A stretch of DNA of 64,000 nt from Ga0077555 sp964500805 (GCA_964500805.1 CAZCQH010000018.1:1-64000), one strand, 5' to 3'. Positions 16,844-24,832 are shown, counted from the first letter of the stretch. Notes: a model not told the origin generated them from the letters alone. Made by a program: numbers and translations.

Positions 16844-18628
16844 TTACCGGTCCCGCTCCCAGTCTTTGTTGCGGTCCCGATCCTCCCAGTAGTCGCGCGA
16901 GCGCTTGTCCTCCTGCGCGCGCTCGGCGGCCCGGACCGCCGCCTCGACGTAGGGCGACCAGATATCGCTGTCCTCGCGGCGCGGCCGCTCGGCCTCGCGC
17001 TTGGCGTCCTCCTTGGCGCGCTGCTCGCGCACCTCGGGCGGCGTGGGCGCCAGCATCTCGGCCATCTGGTCTGCGAGATAGTTGGCGGCTGACCCAATGG
17101 CGCCAGCGGCGAGATCGGGAGCCTGCTTGGCCGGCTCCGGTGCCTCCGGCGTCGGGATGCTGAATGTGCCGCGCTCGGCAACGTGCTCGTCGACAACAGC
17201 CAGCGCAGGATCCGGACGCAGCAGATCGAGCAGGATCTCCGGCCTGGCCTCGGTGACCACGGGCGCTGGCGCATCACGCTGCACCTCCGCAGGTATTGCC
17301 GGTCCAGCCTCGTGCCCCCGTCCCAACTCGGCGGCGGCGATCGGCGTCCGGTTGTCGTTGGCCACCTTGCCTGCATCGCCAGCGTCTCGCTGCGGCTCGG
17401 CATGACGCATGTCCAGTACGAACTCCGCCGACTGGCCTTGGACGTGCGCAGCCCGCATGGCCGTGCGCTCCTCGCGCTGCCGGTCGAGCAACTCCGTGTA
17501 TTGTCCGTCGCGCAACTCGCGCAGCTCTTTGATGGCCTCGTCCTGCCGCTCGCGGATGGCGGCGGTCTGCTCCGCCTTCAAGGTTGCAAGTCGCTCGGCC
17601 ATCTCTCGCGCGGCATCGTCGCGGACGGCATTGCGGTCGCCGAAGGCGGCGAGCGCCTTGTCCCAGTCGCCCCCTTGCGCAAAATGGAAGGCGCGGTCCA
17701 TGGCCGTGCCCGAGTGTGCCTCGGCTTCCTTAGTGGCCGCCGCCCGCTCGCGATAGAGATCGCGCCACTGCTCGCGGAATTCCTCGCGGACGGCGTCGTA
17801 GACTTCATGCCTTGTCTGCCGGAACAGGTCCTTGCCGTCCTTGAACCAGGCCTCGCGCTCGGCGCGCTGCTCGGCCTTCAGCGTGGCGCGCTCCGTTTCG
17901 AGCGTCACATCGAGGCGCGCCTTCTCGTGCGCCTCGTGCAGCGCCGCGTAGGGCTTCTGCAATTCGATCACGTTGTGCGGGATGTGCTGATTGGCCGGTT
18001 GCCGCTCCGGCTCCCGCTGCCGCACGGCCTTGTCGAGCTCCGGCTCGCGTTTCTCCCGCTCGGCGGCGTTCACCTCCCGCTCGACGCACCACAGCTTGCC
18101 CATCTCCTTCTCGTACTCGAGAGCCCATGCTTGCGACCGCGGCTGGTCGCGGTAATCGTCGAGCGTGCGGCCGTTCTCGGGGTTAACCCGGTTCAGGATT
18201 ATGTGGACATGGCTGTGCTCGGTGTCGCGGTGACCGACATAGACCGCCTGATGACCATCCCAGCCCATATGCTTCAAGTAGGCATCGGCCGCGTCGACCA
18301 TGTGATCAGGCGTTGGCCGGTCGTCCTTGTGCCAGCTGAGCGAGATGGTCTTGACCGGGTCCTCGCAAACGCGGCCCGAGGTGCGACCGCCGACCTGCTT
18401 CTTCAGCCACTGCTGCGCCTCGGCCGTGTGCCACATCTCGTCGAGCGCCTTCTCCGGATCGAAGTTGGCGCAGTTGCGCGTGTCGGTGAACCAGACGCGT
18501 TCGTCGGTCGTCGGCATCAGCTCCTTCGGCACGCCCTTGCCGCGCTCGGCGTCGGGTAGCTTGTCGTGCAGATAGTACTTGCCGGCGCCGCGGAAAGATC
18601 CGCCTGGTGCTTGGATGCGGATGATCAT
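16844..18628 (-). CDS. Relaxase, MOBP/VirD2-like
   Basis: 594 residues from the ATG at 18628, which overlaps the mobC stop as ATGA; an upstream extension in frame is unlikely. The N terminus has GGSFRGAGKYYLHD, matching motif I of MOBP relaxases with the likely nucleophile Y18, and HSHVHIILNRVNPENG near 140 is the metal-binding motif III. After about residue 220 come long charged helices (KAEQRAEREAWFK) and a disordered Pro/Ala stretch. It should nick oriT (19156/19157), stay bound to the 5' end and pilot the strand. Soluble; partners are MobC and the coupling protein at 27238. Confidence 0.9.
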   Translation of the reverse strand: MIIRIQAPGGSFRGAGKYYLHDKLPDAERGKGVPKELMPTTDERVWFTDTRNCANFDPEKALDEMWHTAEAQQWLKKQVGGRTSGRVCEDPVKTISLSWHKDDRPTPDHMVDAADAYLKHMGWDGHQAVYVGHRDTEHSHVHIILNRVNPENGRTLDDYRDQPRSQAWALEYEKEMGKLWCVEREVNAAEREKREPELDKAVRQREPERQPANQHIPHNVIELQKPYAALHEAHEKARLDVTLETERATLKAEQRAEREAWFKDGKDLFRQTRHEVYDAVREEFREQWRDLYRERAAATKEAEAHSGTAMDRAFHFAQGGDWDKALAAFGDRNAVRDDAAREMAERLATLKAEQTAAIRERQDEAIKELRELRDGQYTELLDRQREERTAMRAAHVQGQSAEFVLDMRHAEPQRDAGDAGKVANDNRTPIAAAELGRGHEAGPAIPAEVQRDAPAPVVTEARPEILLDLLRPDPALAVVDEHVAERGTFSIPTPEAPEPAKQAPDLAAGAIGSAANYLADQMAEMLAPTPPEVREQRAKEDAKREAERPRREDSDIWSPYVEAAVRAAERAQEDKRSRDYWEDRDRNKDWERDR

Positions 18629-19035
18629 CGCCGCGTCAGCCTCTGCAGGAGGTCGAGGAGCGCGGCGACCGCCTCGTGATATCCAGCCGGCGGCGGCACT
18701 TGGTGCCGATTGCAATGATGCGCGAGATGGTTGAGGTTCACGCCGATCTTCCTCAGCTCGTGCCAGAGCGCCCGCGCCGTCTCCAGCAGCGGCTGCATGT
18801 CCTCCAGCCAGCCATCACTGTCTGAAGATTTCTTCCGGCGTGCGATACCGCGCAGGATGCGCGAGCGCGCATACTCGGTCGGGTCGACGCCGGAGCGGCG
18901 CGCCTTGTCGAGAACCTGGAACCGCTCGGCGGCGGAGACGCGCACGGTGATGAACTGATCGCGCACGGTCTCGGCCTTCGGCCGTCCGATCGAGCCGCGG
19001 ATCTTGGTCGATGATGATGATGCAGGTCCAGCCAT
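18625..19035 (-). CDS. mobC: MobC-like relaxosome accessory protein
   Basis: 136 residues from the ATG at 19035, preceded by a strong AGGAGGA (19041-19047). After a Ser-rich start, residues 25-70 form a ribbon-helix-helix-like region (IGRPKAETVRDQFITVRVSA, AERFQVLDKARRSG) followed by helices with GVNLNHLAHHCNRHQVPPP, the NLNQ/NLNH block of MobC/BMC proteins. It would bind the oriT inverted repeat and help the relaxase open DNA. The gene starts about 70 bases from the oriT hairpins and couples to the relaxase. Confidence 0.85.
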   Translation of the reverse strand: MAGPASSSSTKIRGSIGRPKAETVRDQFITVRVSAAERFQVLDKARRSGVDPTEYARSRILRGIARRKKSSDSDGWLEDMQPLLETARALWHELRKIGVNLNHLAHHCNRHQVPPPAGYHEAVAALLDLLQRLTRR

Positions 19036-19107
19036 TGCACTCCTCCTTTTGCAGAGCGCAAGCGTCCGGGGGTTCGGGGCGCGGGCGGAGCCGTAGCCCC
19101 GACAAGA

Positions 19108-19157
19108 AAAAATGGCATTCGCCATTTTTGTTTTCGTGCAACGAAAACCTATCTTGC
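19108..19157 (+). other. oriT: Predicted oriT: two hairpins and IncP-type nic site
   Basis: Hairpin 1 has 9-bp arms (19108-19116 and 19121-19129, loop ATTC). Hairpin 2 has 8-bp arms GTTTTCGT and ACGAAAAC (19130-19137 and 19141-19148, loop GCA). Eight bases after the second arm comes TATCTTG|C (19150-19157), which fits the IncP-type nic consensus YATCYTG|Y; ACCTATCTTGC differs at one base from my recollection of the RP4 nic region. Predicted nick on the plus strand between 19156 and 19157, next to mobC-relaxase. Confidence 0.8.
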
Positions 19158-19245
19158 TACCGCCCTTCAATTCCGGTTCGCAAACGCTGGAGTTTAGATG
19201 GCGTAGATTAAAAACCGGCAAAAGCAATCAAGATGATAGCAACAA

Positions 19246-19566
19246 TCAGTCGCAACTTCGGCTAAAGCCTTGATATAGCTGAGCGCACCAAAAAGATGGA
19301 AAACAGACGCGACGAAGAACGGGCAGAAAAAAATAGCTGCGCAGGCGCGTTTTTTGGGGTTGGGACGGGCTTCGGCGGACGGCAAGAGCCGCATTCGCAA
19401 TTGCTATCAGCCCCGCCAAGAGCGTCTCGGCCATGGGCGCGTGACCGTAGGAAAACCCAGCTATGGCGGTGCAGATGAGGGCCAACACGGCAAAGATGGG
19501 ATTGACCTGCCAGCGCGCGCGGCGGGCACCAAGAGGGCGTGGCAGGGACTTGCGAAACAATCTCAT
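19246..19566 (-). CDS. Possible small membrane protein
   Basis: About 106 residues with two hydrophobic segments (VNPIFAVLALICTAIAGF and AETLLAGLIAIANAALAV) after a basic start MRLFRKSLPRPLGARRAR, giving a positive-inside hairpin. No convincing ribosome-binding site is seen before the ATG at 19566, and the C-terminal third looks less protein-like. It lies just right of oriT in lower-GC DNA. Uncertain. Confidence 0.35.
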   Translation of the reverse strand: MRLFRKSLPRPLGARRARWQVNPIFAVLALICTAIAGFSYGHAPMAETLLAGLIAIANAALAVRRSPSQPQKTRLRSYFFLPVLRRVCFPSFWCAQLYQGFSRSCD

Positions 19567-19835
19567 ATCAGATTGCAAATTACGTGATAGCAGTTTGCAA
19601 TAAAAAACCTTTCAATATGTCGGCATCCGGCAATCAATTCGTTATGTGCTTGCTATCAATATCCAGACTGTTCGAATCCAATTGTCGCCCAAGAAGATGT
19701 CTGGATGGCAGCAATAAGCGAGCAGCTCGTTATCTGTGTGCTATCAGCAGGATGGCAGCATTTCCATCACCTGCTCCAGCCTGCGCAAGCACCGGATTAT
19801 CGCAGAGCTATCGCGAATCTGACAACGTGATAGCA
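19402..19835. repeat. Cluster of TGCTATCA motifs (five copies)
   Basis: The octamer TGCTATCA occurs on one strand or the other at 19402-19409, 19585-19592, 19651-19658, 19739-19746 and 19828-19835. Two copies share ACGTGATAGCA (19582 and 19825); two share TCGTTATNTGNNTGCTATCA (19639 and 19727). Five in 434 bases is far above chance. The cluster lies between oriT and the leading operon. Candidate binding sites of an element-encoded regulator or replication protein. Confidence 0.65.
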
Positions 19836-19983
19836 TCATGATGACTGGTGCTTGGTTGGCTTTGCAGGCAATCTCGGATTTAATGAACCAGACTATTGGC
19901 TCGACAGAGACACGGTGAGCAGGCTGCGCCAGAAATCGAGCCCAATGGCGAATGTCACGACGCGCTGGCCGTCACCCTCCGTT

Positions 19984-20349
19984 TCAGATCTTTTCGATGG
20001 ACCTTATCACCATGCCGAGAGACATCCCTTTGGGGAGTGCGACGCTGGATTTAGCCAACGAAAGTGCATCGTCGAGCGTGGCACCGGAGCTGTAGAAGCG
20101 CAGCCCTCCGTCAAGCGTCACTCGCCAGTGAGTGAAATCCTTCCCTGGTCCAAATCGGAAGCCTGTCCTGAGCCTGATGGGCCGATCGCTGAGGCGTCGC
20201 ATCGCTTCACGTTCGGCGAGCTCACGAGAGGCGGCAATCACGGTTATGAAGTTGTCCGGGTCGGTATCTGCGAAATGATACGCCTTCAGCTCGATGACGG
20301 GCGCCGGACAAGGCAACTTGCGCTTGGAAGGGGGAATGAAGAATCTCAT
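19984..20349 (-). CDS. Hypothetical protein, last gene of leading-region run
   Basis: 121 residues. GGAG stands 6 bases before the ATG, and the ATG overlaps the stop of the 75-residue gene upstream (20346-20349). The protein has VIELKAYHFADTDPDNFITVIAAS, a helix with REAMRR, then GKDFTHWRVTLDGGLRFYSSG and a final helix. This alternating pattern looks like a small alpha/beta domain. No family recognised. Confidence 0.6.
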   Translation of the reverse strand: MRFFIPPSKRKLPCPAPVIELKAYHFADTDPDNFITVIAASRELAEREAMRRLSDRPIRLRTGFRFGPGKDFTHWRVTLDGGLRFYSSGATLDDALSLAKSSVALPKGMSLGMVIRSIEKI

Positions 20350-20573
20350 TGTTGGCTCCGTTTGTCAGAGTGGGATGGGGCGATGCCAGCACAAGTGGCG
20401 GGATTGCGCCGTTGTGTGAACTCGGCGGCGAGGAGGCAACGGTCGTGTTCGAGTTCTGCGCTGTGGCGAATGCGGCCATGCACTCTCTGGAGCGGCTGAT
20501 AGCGCCCGGGTGCTCGCGTATCGAGATGCGCGGTAGAGCGAAGGCTCGCGATGCTGGTGGTGATGCTCGTCAT
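20346..20573 (-). CDS. Small hypothetical protein in leading-region run
   Basis: 75 residues from the ATG at 20573, with GGGGGA a few bases upstream. It starts 11 bases after the 20585-20791 gene ends and its TGA overlaps the next ATG, which supports its being translated. Sequence is Arg/Ser/Thr-rich (MTSITTSIASLRSTAHLDTR) with no recognised domain. Confidence 0.5.
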   Translation of the reverse strand: MTSITTSIASLRSTAHLDTRAPGRYQPLQRVHGRIRHSAELEHDRCLLAAEFTQRRNPATCAGIAPSHSDKRSQQ

Positions 20574-20584
20574 GGCTGTCCCCC

Positions 20585-20791
20585 TTACGCTTCGGTCTTG
20601 GCGGGGCGCGGCGTATCGCGGCGCATGACGAACTCGCCGCCGGGGGCGGGGAAGGCTGTCAGCTTGAAGGCGAAGCCGTTGCCGTCCTTGTGCGGGAAGG
20701 CGACGCCGATTTCGGTCCAGCTGGACTTGCCGTCCTTCATCTTGCAGACGCTGAAGAGCTTGTGCGTGGGGCGGTTGACGGGGTTGCTCAT
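20585..20791 (-). CDS. Small RPTHxL-family protein (paralogue of 24829-25059)
   Basis: 68 residues from the ATG at 20791, with AGGAG nine bases upstream. The core is RPTHKLFSVCKM, WTEIGVAFPHKDGNGFAFKL and PAPGGEFVMR. The gene at 24829-25059 has the same plan (RPTHRVYGVYRK, WQEIGAAWAHNDGKGFSLKL, NGADIVVR), so they are paralogues. A compact beta-sheet protein is likely. The family is common on alphaproteobacterial elements to my knowledge, but has no known function. Confidence 0.75.
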   Translation of the reverse strand: MSNPVNRPTHKLFSVCKMKDGKSSWTEIGVAFPHKDGNGFAFKLTAFPAPGGEFVMRRDTPRPAKTEA

Positions 20792-21045
20792 GATGATGGC
20801 TCCTATTTTCTGAGGCCGCGCCATTCGCAGCCTCGATGCCAGGCCTTGGGCACGGGCGGATGAGCGGCGGTTTCAAAGGCTGCCGGAGGCACCGCGATAG
20901 CGGCGCGGAGCTGCAGGCCGCAGCGCTTTCGAGCGCGCGGCCGAAGCGAGCGGCCTTGAGGCCGTCGCGCGCCCGTGCGGACTGGCGCAATCGAGGCTGT
21001 GATGTTGTCGCGCGGCTGATACGGAGCCGAAGCAGGCAGCCAACG

Positions 21046-21414
21046 TCAGCTGCCGCCCGTGCACCGGCTGTCGGCAATTGCGGCGGGGCCGGTCGGCCTC
21101 CCGCATGACCAGCACCAATCGTAACGGTATTCGGGGTGGTGGTGCGCCTCGCCGTCCCAAAGGTTGCGGCAGCGGATAAAGCCGAGCCGGTTCACGAAGC
21201 GGAACCCGGCCACGACAATCAGCTTGCCGTCGCAGTCCAGCAGCGTCCACCATTCGCGCGGGTCGCGCGGTTTCGGCAACGTGCCTGCCTCCCACAGCAC
21301 GCAGCTGTCGCGATGAATGAGGGGCTTGAAACGGCGTTCGAACAGGCTCCAGCTGCCGCAGCGGGAGTAGGGTTTCCCGGGCGGGGCAATCAGGCGGGCA
21401 GTCATAGTCGTCAT
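21046..21414 (-). CDS. Cys/Trp-rich small protein in leading-region run
   Basis: 122 residues; AAGGAGA precedes the ATG, which overlaps the upstream stop (ATGA, 21411-21414). It is rich in Trp and Cys: SRCGSWSLFERRFKP, SCVLWEAG, EWWTLLDCDGKLIVVAGFRF, RCRNLWDG and DWCWSCGRPTGP. The spaced CxxC and single Cys could bind zinc. Sits at the 3' end of a four-gene overlapping block. Function unknown. Confidence 0.65.
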   Translation of the reverse strand: MTTMTARLIAPPGKPYSRCGSWSLFERRFKPLIHRDSCVLWEAGTLPKPRDPREWWTLLDCDGKLIVVAGFRFVNRLGFIRCRNLWDGEAHHHPEYRYDWCWSCGRPTGPAAIADSRCTGGS

Positions 21415-21863
21415 GAGGTCTCCTTCGTTGTGGCGGGGGATGGTGGCTCAGAGCAGAGTGCGACGTTCGTCCGAATCCCGTTCCATCGGTCGAGCAGGCG
21501 GGCAGCAGCAATCGCACCCGGATGGTTCTCGCGGGTTTCAGCAGAGCAGGGACCGTCCTCGCGGAGGAAGGTTTCGAGGCATGCAGCAAGCTCGAACGTC
21601 GTGACCGGCTTGGCCTTGCGTCGGGACGATGTCAGGCGATGCAGCAGCCGCGCCACGTGCCCCTTGATGTCCGTGATGGTCGTGGGGCCGCTCGGCGTTC
21701 GCACCACGGTATTCGGGATGATGGACAGGACCGCGTGGGCCTCGGTCAGGACATAGGCGATGTCAGCCATCAGCTGCGCGTGTCGGGCGCGCCGCGTGCG
21801 CGCGGCCTTACGGCTGCGCGAACGGGCATCCCATCTGTCGGCTGCGCGTTCGAAGAGGCTCAT
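21411..21863 (-). CDS. Basic helical protein in leading-region run
   Basis: 150 residues from the ATG at 21863, with AGGAGGTG in good position and ATGA overlaps on both sides. It begins with a strongly basic stretch (DARSRSRKAARTRRARHAQ) followed by predicted helices (LMADIAYVLTEAHAVLSII, DIKGHVARLLHRL). This suggests nucleic-acid contact. No family recognised. Confidence 0.6.
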   Translation of the reverse strand: MSLFERAADRWDARSRSRKAARTRRARHAQLMADIAYVLTEAHAVLSIIPNTVVRTPSGPTTITDIKGHVARLLHRLTSSRRKAKPVTTFELAACLETFLREDGPCSAETRENHPGAIAAARLLDRWNGIRTNVALCSEPPSPATTKETS

Positions 21864-22273
21864 GATTGCACCTCCTCGGCCTTCTCGCGCCGCCACGTCA
21901 GCATCGCGTGGATGACTTCGTGCTCGAAGGCGATGCCGTTGCGGTCGGCCCAGTGGCCGAGGTCGGTGACGAGGTCGCGAAACGTTTCCGCGTCGATACC
22001 GCAGCCGTCCTTGGCAGCGTAGGCAGCAAGAGCGTCCTGCGCCCAGCGGGCGCGATGCTCGTTCGTTGGCAGGATCGGGGGAGCGGACGTATCATCCTCG
22101 ATCGCGAACACCTCCTCGGTTTTGTGGTGGATGCAGTCGAACCGCTCTGCGCGTCCGGCGTGCCAGAGCTTCTTGGCGCGGCGCAGTGCGGCGGCATCGT
22201 TCCGCGCGACGATGTCGATGGCGTGGATTTGTCCGGTGCGAACGCGGACGCGGAAGGTCTTTGCCTTGCTCAT
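21860..22273 (-). CDS. Hypothetical protein in leading-region run
   Basis: 137 residues from the ATG at 22273 (AGAGGTG upstream; ATGA overlap with the gene before and after). The first half, FRVRVRTGQIHAIDIVARND followed by AALRRAKKLWHAG, is a beta-beta-alpha unit; the second half is helical (AQDALAAYAAKDG, FRDLVTDLGHWADRNG). A similar beta-alpha pattern recurs in the gene at 24276-24677. Function unknown. Confidence 0.65.
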   Translation of the reverse strand: MSKAKTFRVRVRTGQIHAIDIVARNDAAALRRAKKLWHAGRAERFDCIHHKTEEVFAIEDDTSAPPILPTNEHRARWAQDALAAYAAKDGCGIDAETFRDLVTDLGHWADRNGIAFEHEVIHAMLTWRREKAEEVQS

Positions 22274-22533
22274 GCTTGCACCTCTTCGGTCGTGAGGGAA
22301 AGATCGCGAGAGCGGTGCAGCAGGCGGACGGTGCGGTAGAGCGCATCGATCTCCGGGAGCAGTTGCTCCAGGTCGACCAGGATGCCGATGGCAAGATTGC
22401 GCCGCTCGGCACGCATGGCAGCGAGGGCATCGGCGGCGCGGAAGCGCGCCTGCGTGAGCCGCAGGTGCAGGACATCGATATTGGCCAGCATGGCCCCGTC
22501 GATGGTCACGGAAATAGTGGTGAGCGTGTTCAT
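22270..22533 (-). CDS. Small helical protein in leading-region run
   Basis: 87 residues from the ATG at 22533, with AAAGGA upstream. A short strand (TLTTISVTIDGAM) leads into long amphipathic helices (LRLTQARFRAADALAAMRAE, ILVDLEQLLPEIDALYRTV). It starts 54 bases after the 22588 stop and its own stop overlaps the next ATG. No recognised domain. Confidence 0.6.
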   Translation of the reverse strand: MNTLTTISVTIDGAMLANIDVLHLRLTQARFRAADALAAMRAERRNLAIGILVDLEQLLPEIDALYRTVRLLHRSRDLSLTTEEVQA

Positions 22534-22587
22534 GGAAACGTCCTTTCGAGAATGAATGAAGCAAAGAGGCAATCATCTGCGCGCGGC

Positions 22588-22962
22588 TCAGTTCATGGGC
22601 GCCTCCTTCGGTCGGTCGGCGAGACGCGTGTCGACGGGATAGCCGCGCGACATCCACACCGCCGGCTTGATCTGAGATAGCCAGTCGGCGACGGAGGGGA
22701 TGCGACCGCCGCAATCCTCTTTGATGTGCTGCTCGGCGATGTAGCGCACCGGCACGGTGCGCCCGTCGCTGTTCACGATAGTCGCGCCGAAGACGCGCTC
22801 GGCCTCGAAGATGCCTTGCGAATGATGCCGCAGCGCCCGATGGCGGAAATCAGAGAAGCATTCCTTCGTAGCATCGAGCCAGTCGTGGATGGGCTGGTAG
22901 TCCTCTGGCCTGCCGCCCCAGAGGCGGACCGAGCTTTGCGCGTGGAAGAGCGGATGCGTCAT
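22588..22962 (-). CDS. DUF6915-like protein
   Basis: 124 residues, starting at the ATG at 22962, inside an ATGA overlap. It has MTHPLFHAQSSVRLWGG, PEDYQPIHDWLDATKE, DFRHRALRHHSQGIFEAE and EQHIKEDCGGRIPSVADWL; the HRALRHHxxGIF block is the strong signature. I match it from memory to DUF6915, an uncharacterised family of mobile elements and phages. The His-rich motif could bind metal. No role known. Confidence 0.7.
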   Translation of the reverse strand: MTHPLFHAQSSVRLWGGRPEDYQPIHDWLDATKECFSDFRHRALRHHSQGIFEAERVFGATIVNSDGRTVPVRYIAEQHIKEDCGGRIPSVADWLSQIKPAVWMSRGYPVDTRLADRPKEAPMN

Positions 22963-23417
22963 GAGAAGCTCCGTTCGTGCGAAATGGTCTCGATGACGCG
23001 CTCGTTGTGCTCGAACGTGCCCTTGCGCGTGGCGACGTCGATGGTGATGGTGCCGTAGGCGCCATCGTCGTTGCCCCAGCTCGGAAAGTGCTCCTCGAGC
23101 ACGTCGTAGCACCAGTCGGTGATTGCCTCGCGGAGGGGGACAGTGGCTGGCGTGAACGTGTCCTTCCAGACCTTCCGCGTCTCGTCCCACTTGGCCTCGC
23201 GGCGCAGGATGGTGACGGTCTCGTCGGGCAAGGGGTGGACAAGTGCGCCGTCGGCATCGAATGCTGCGACATCTTCGATGCAGCCGCTGTCGCCGCTGCC
23301 GTCGTAGATGACCTCGATCTGGCTGATGCCGAGCCGTTTCAGTGCCGCGTAGATCGGCGCAGAGCCGCTGGTCTCCGGCTCGGGTTGCTTCGGTGTGGTC
23401 TTTGGTCTCTTGCTCAT
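22959..23417 (-). CDS. DUF6878-like protein
   Basis: 152 residues. Key blocks are IEVIYDGSGDSGCIEDV, LREAITDWCYDVLEEHFPSWGN and DDGAYGTITIDV. The DGSGDSGxIE and NDDGAYG motifs match, from memory, DUF6878, a family of mobile elements without known function. Overlaps both neighbours by ATGA. The charged N terminus (MSKRPKTTPKQPEPE) is probably disordered. Confidence 0.7.
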   Translation of the reverse strand: MSKRPKTTPKQPEPETSGSAPIYAALKRLGISQIEVIYDGSGDSGCIEDVAAFDADGALVHPLPDETVTILRREAKWDETRKVWKDTFTPATVPLREAITDWCYDVLEEHFPSWGNDDGAYGTITIDVATRKGTFEHNERVIETISHERSFS

Positions 23418-24097
23418 GATGTTGTCCTTTCATTGTTGGAGCGAGACTGGGGCGCGCGAAACTCCGCGGCCGACAGCCACCAGAAGGCCGAGGGGCCGTT
23501 GTGGTCGGGGGTCCAGACGGCCCAGCAGTAGCGGTGTCTGGTGAAGTAGGACGGCGCCGGCCCGTAGAGGTGCTCGGGCCAGCAGACGATATCGTCGATG
23601 GCGTAGAGCCGTGCCGGGGGATGCCGCCGCCACCAGGCCGTGCGTGTGCGATGCGCCAGCGAGGCAAGGTTGATCAGCATCGCCACGGTGCCGTGCGTCT
23701 CCTGCGCGAAGAACAGCGCCTTGGTGATGAAGGCATCGGCCAGCCCCGAGCCGTAAGGCGGGTTGGTCACGATGTGCCGTGCGAGCGGGCGCTCCTGTGT
23801 GAGGAAGTCGATGCCTGAGACGCCGTAGCCGTGGTCGACGATGTCGGTCGAGACCGTGCGGTAACCGGCGGCGACGAGTTCCTTGGCGATGGCGCCGTGA
23901 CCGCAGGCCGGCTCCCAGATGTCGCCATCGAAGCGCTCGACGGAGAGCAGGGCCTGGGTTGCTTCCGGCGGTGTCGGATAGAACTCATGCGGGATGCGAC
24001 GAGGAACCGGGCGGTTCTCGGGGGCGATACCCGCCGTCAACTGCGAATACGCGTTCGGCGGACGGCGGGAGCCGAGGACGATCCCGAAGCCGGTCAT
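23414..24097 (-). CDS. SAM-dependent DNA methyltransferase-like protein
   Basis: 227 residues. HEFYPTPPEATQALL and IWEPACGHGAIAKEL (62-70 region) form the SAM-binding loop; TNPPYG (111-116) is the catalytic DPPY/NPPY motif of N6-adenine methyltransferases; a WPEHLYG region follows. A target-recognition domain is short or missing. No restriction gene is adjacent. In a leading operon, a methyltransferase could protect the element from the recipient's restriction enzymes (inference). Coupled by ATGA overlaps on both sides. Confidence 0.8.
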   Translation of the reverse strand: MTGFGIVLGSRRPPNAYSQLTAGIAPENRPVPRRIPHEFYPTPPEATQALLSVERFDGDIWEPACGHGAIAKELVAAGYRTVSTDIVDHGYGVSGIDFLTQERPLARHIVTNPPYGSGLADAFITKALFFAQETHGTVAMLINLASLAHRTRTAWWRRHPPARLYAIDDIVCWPEHLYGPAPSYFTRHRYCWAVWTPDHNGPSAFWWLSAAEFRAPQSRSNNERTTS

Positions 24098-24279
24098 GGT
24101 GCACCTCCGGCGGCAGCGTCGCGGCCTGCCTGGTAGGCAAGCTGCAACGCTGTCTTGATCTGCCAGACGCTCAGCGTATGGAAGTCGAGCGCGTCGGAAT
24201 TGCGCGCCTCAAGGGTGGCGATGTCGAGCGTCTGGCGGGCAATGGCGGCCAGTTTCTGATCGATAGGGGTAGGGGTCAT
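24094..24279 (-). CDS. DUF6900-like small protein
   Basis: 61 residues from the ATG at 24279, between two ATGA overlaps. The block LEARNSDALDFHTLSVWQIK, followed by ALQLAYQAGRDA, is distinctive and matches from memory DUF6900, a small helical family often coded with DUF6878 and DUF6915 proteins. Probable helical bundle; role unknown. Confidence 0.7.
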   Translation of the reverse strand: MTPTPIDQKLAAIARQTLDIATLEARNSDALDFHTLSVWQIKTALQLAYQAGRDAAAGGAP

Positions 24280-24677
24280 GGCAGCACCTCCTCGGCTTCG
24301 ACGATGTCCCAGTCGTTGAAGTGACGCTCCCAACCCGCGGGCGGCTCTTTCGGATAGAAGCCGGGCTCGTTCTGAAACATCGCCTCTGCCTTCTCGATTG
24401 CGGCATCGAGGTCGGCGGCTTCGACGATGATGGTGTGGACCGGCGGCTGCTCGATGCCGATGCGGAACCGGCGCGTCGGCTTCGGCGGTGAGGCGGGCCT
24501 GCTGTCCAGAACGACAGCGGATTCGACGCTCCCGCCCTTGACGGTCAACGTCTCGGAAGCTTCGCTGCCGAGTTCTTCGGCGGCTTCGATGGCTGCCTCC
24601 TCGCTCGCGGCGGCGATCCACGCGTGAAGCGTGGACCGCACGTCGAGCGCGACGAGATACTCGCGTTGCTCGGTCAT
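24276..24677 (-). CDS. Tandem beta-alpha protein in leading-region run
   Basis: 133 residues. Two similar halves are visible: REYLVALDVRSTLHAWIAAA then EEAAIEAAEELG, and RRFRIGIEQPPVHTIIVEAA then LDAAIEKAEAMF. Each is a strand-strand-helix unit joined by a Pro-rich linker. This duplication suggests a small two-domain binding protein. ATGA overlaps on both ends. No function recognised. Confidence 0.65.
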   Translation of the reverse strand: MTEQREYLVALDVRSTLHAWIAAASEEAAIEAAEELGSEASETLTVKGGSVESAVVLDSRPASPPKPTRRFRIGIEQPPVHTIIVEAADLDAAIEKAEAMFQNEPGFYPKEPPAGWERHFNDWDIVEAEEVLP

Positions 24678-24832
24678 GCCGCACCTCCCTGATCGAAGGT
24701 GTCGGCGAACCGCTCGGTGCGAGAGCCGAAGCTCTCGCAGGCGATCGTGAGGATCTGCGTCACGTCCTCGTCGGTGTCGTCGACGAGGAGGAAGCGGTCG
24801 CAGTCAGCGAAGGTCGGATCGAGGCGGCTCAT
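24674..24832 (-). CDS. 52-residue acidic protein in leading-region run
   Basis: A small gene read as MSRLDPTFADCDRFLLVDDT... ending DTFDQGGAA. It fills exactly the space between its neighbours: its ATG (24832) overlaps the stop of the upstream gene and its TGA overlaps the next ATG. This double 4-base overlap is the main evidence that it is real. It is acidic (DDTDED) and has no recognised domain. Confidence 0.6.
   Translation of the reverse strand: MSRLDPTFADCDRFLLVDDTDEDVTQILTIACESFGSRTERFADTFDQGGAA

Noticed and set aside
17183..18559. 458-residue frame antisense to the relaxase
   Set aside because: Shadow of the charged helical relaxase tail; the sense strand has the MOBP motifs.
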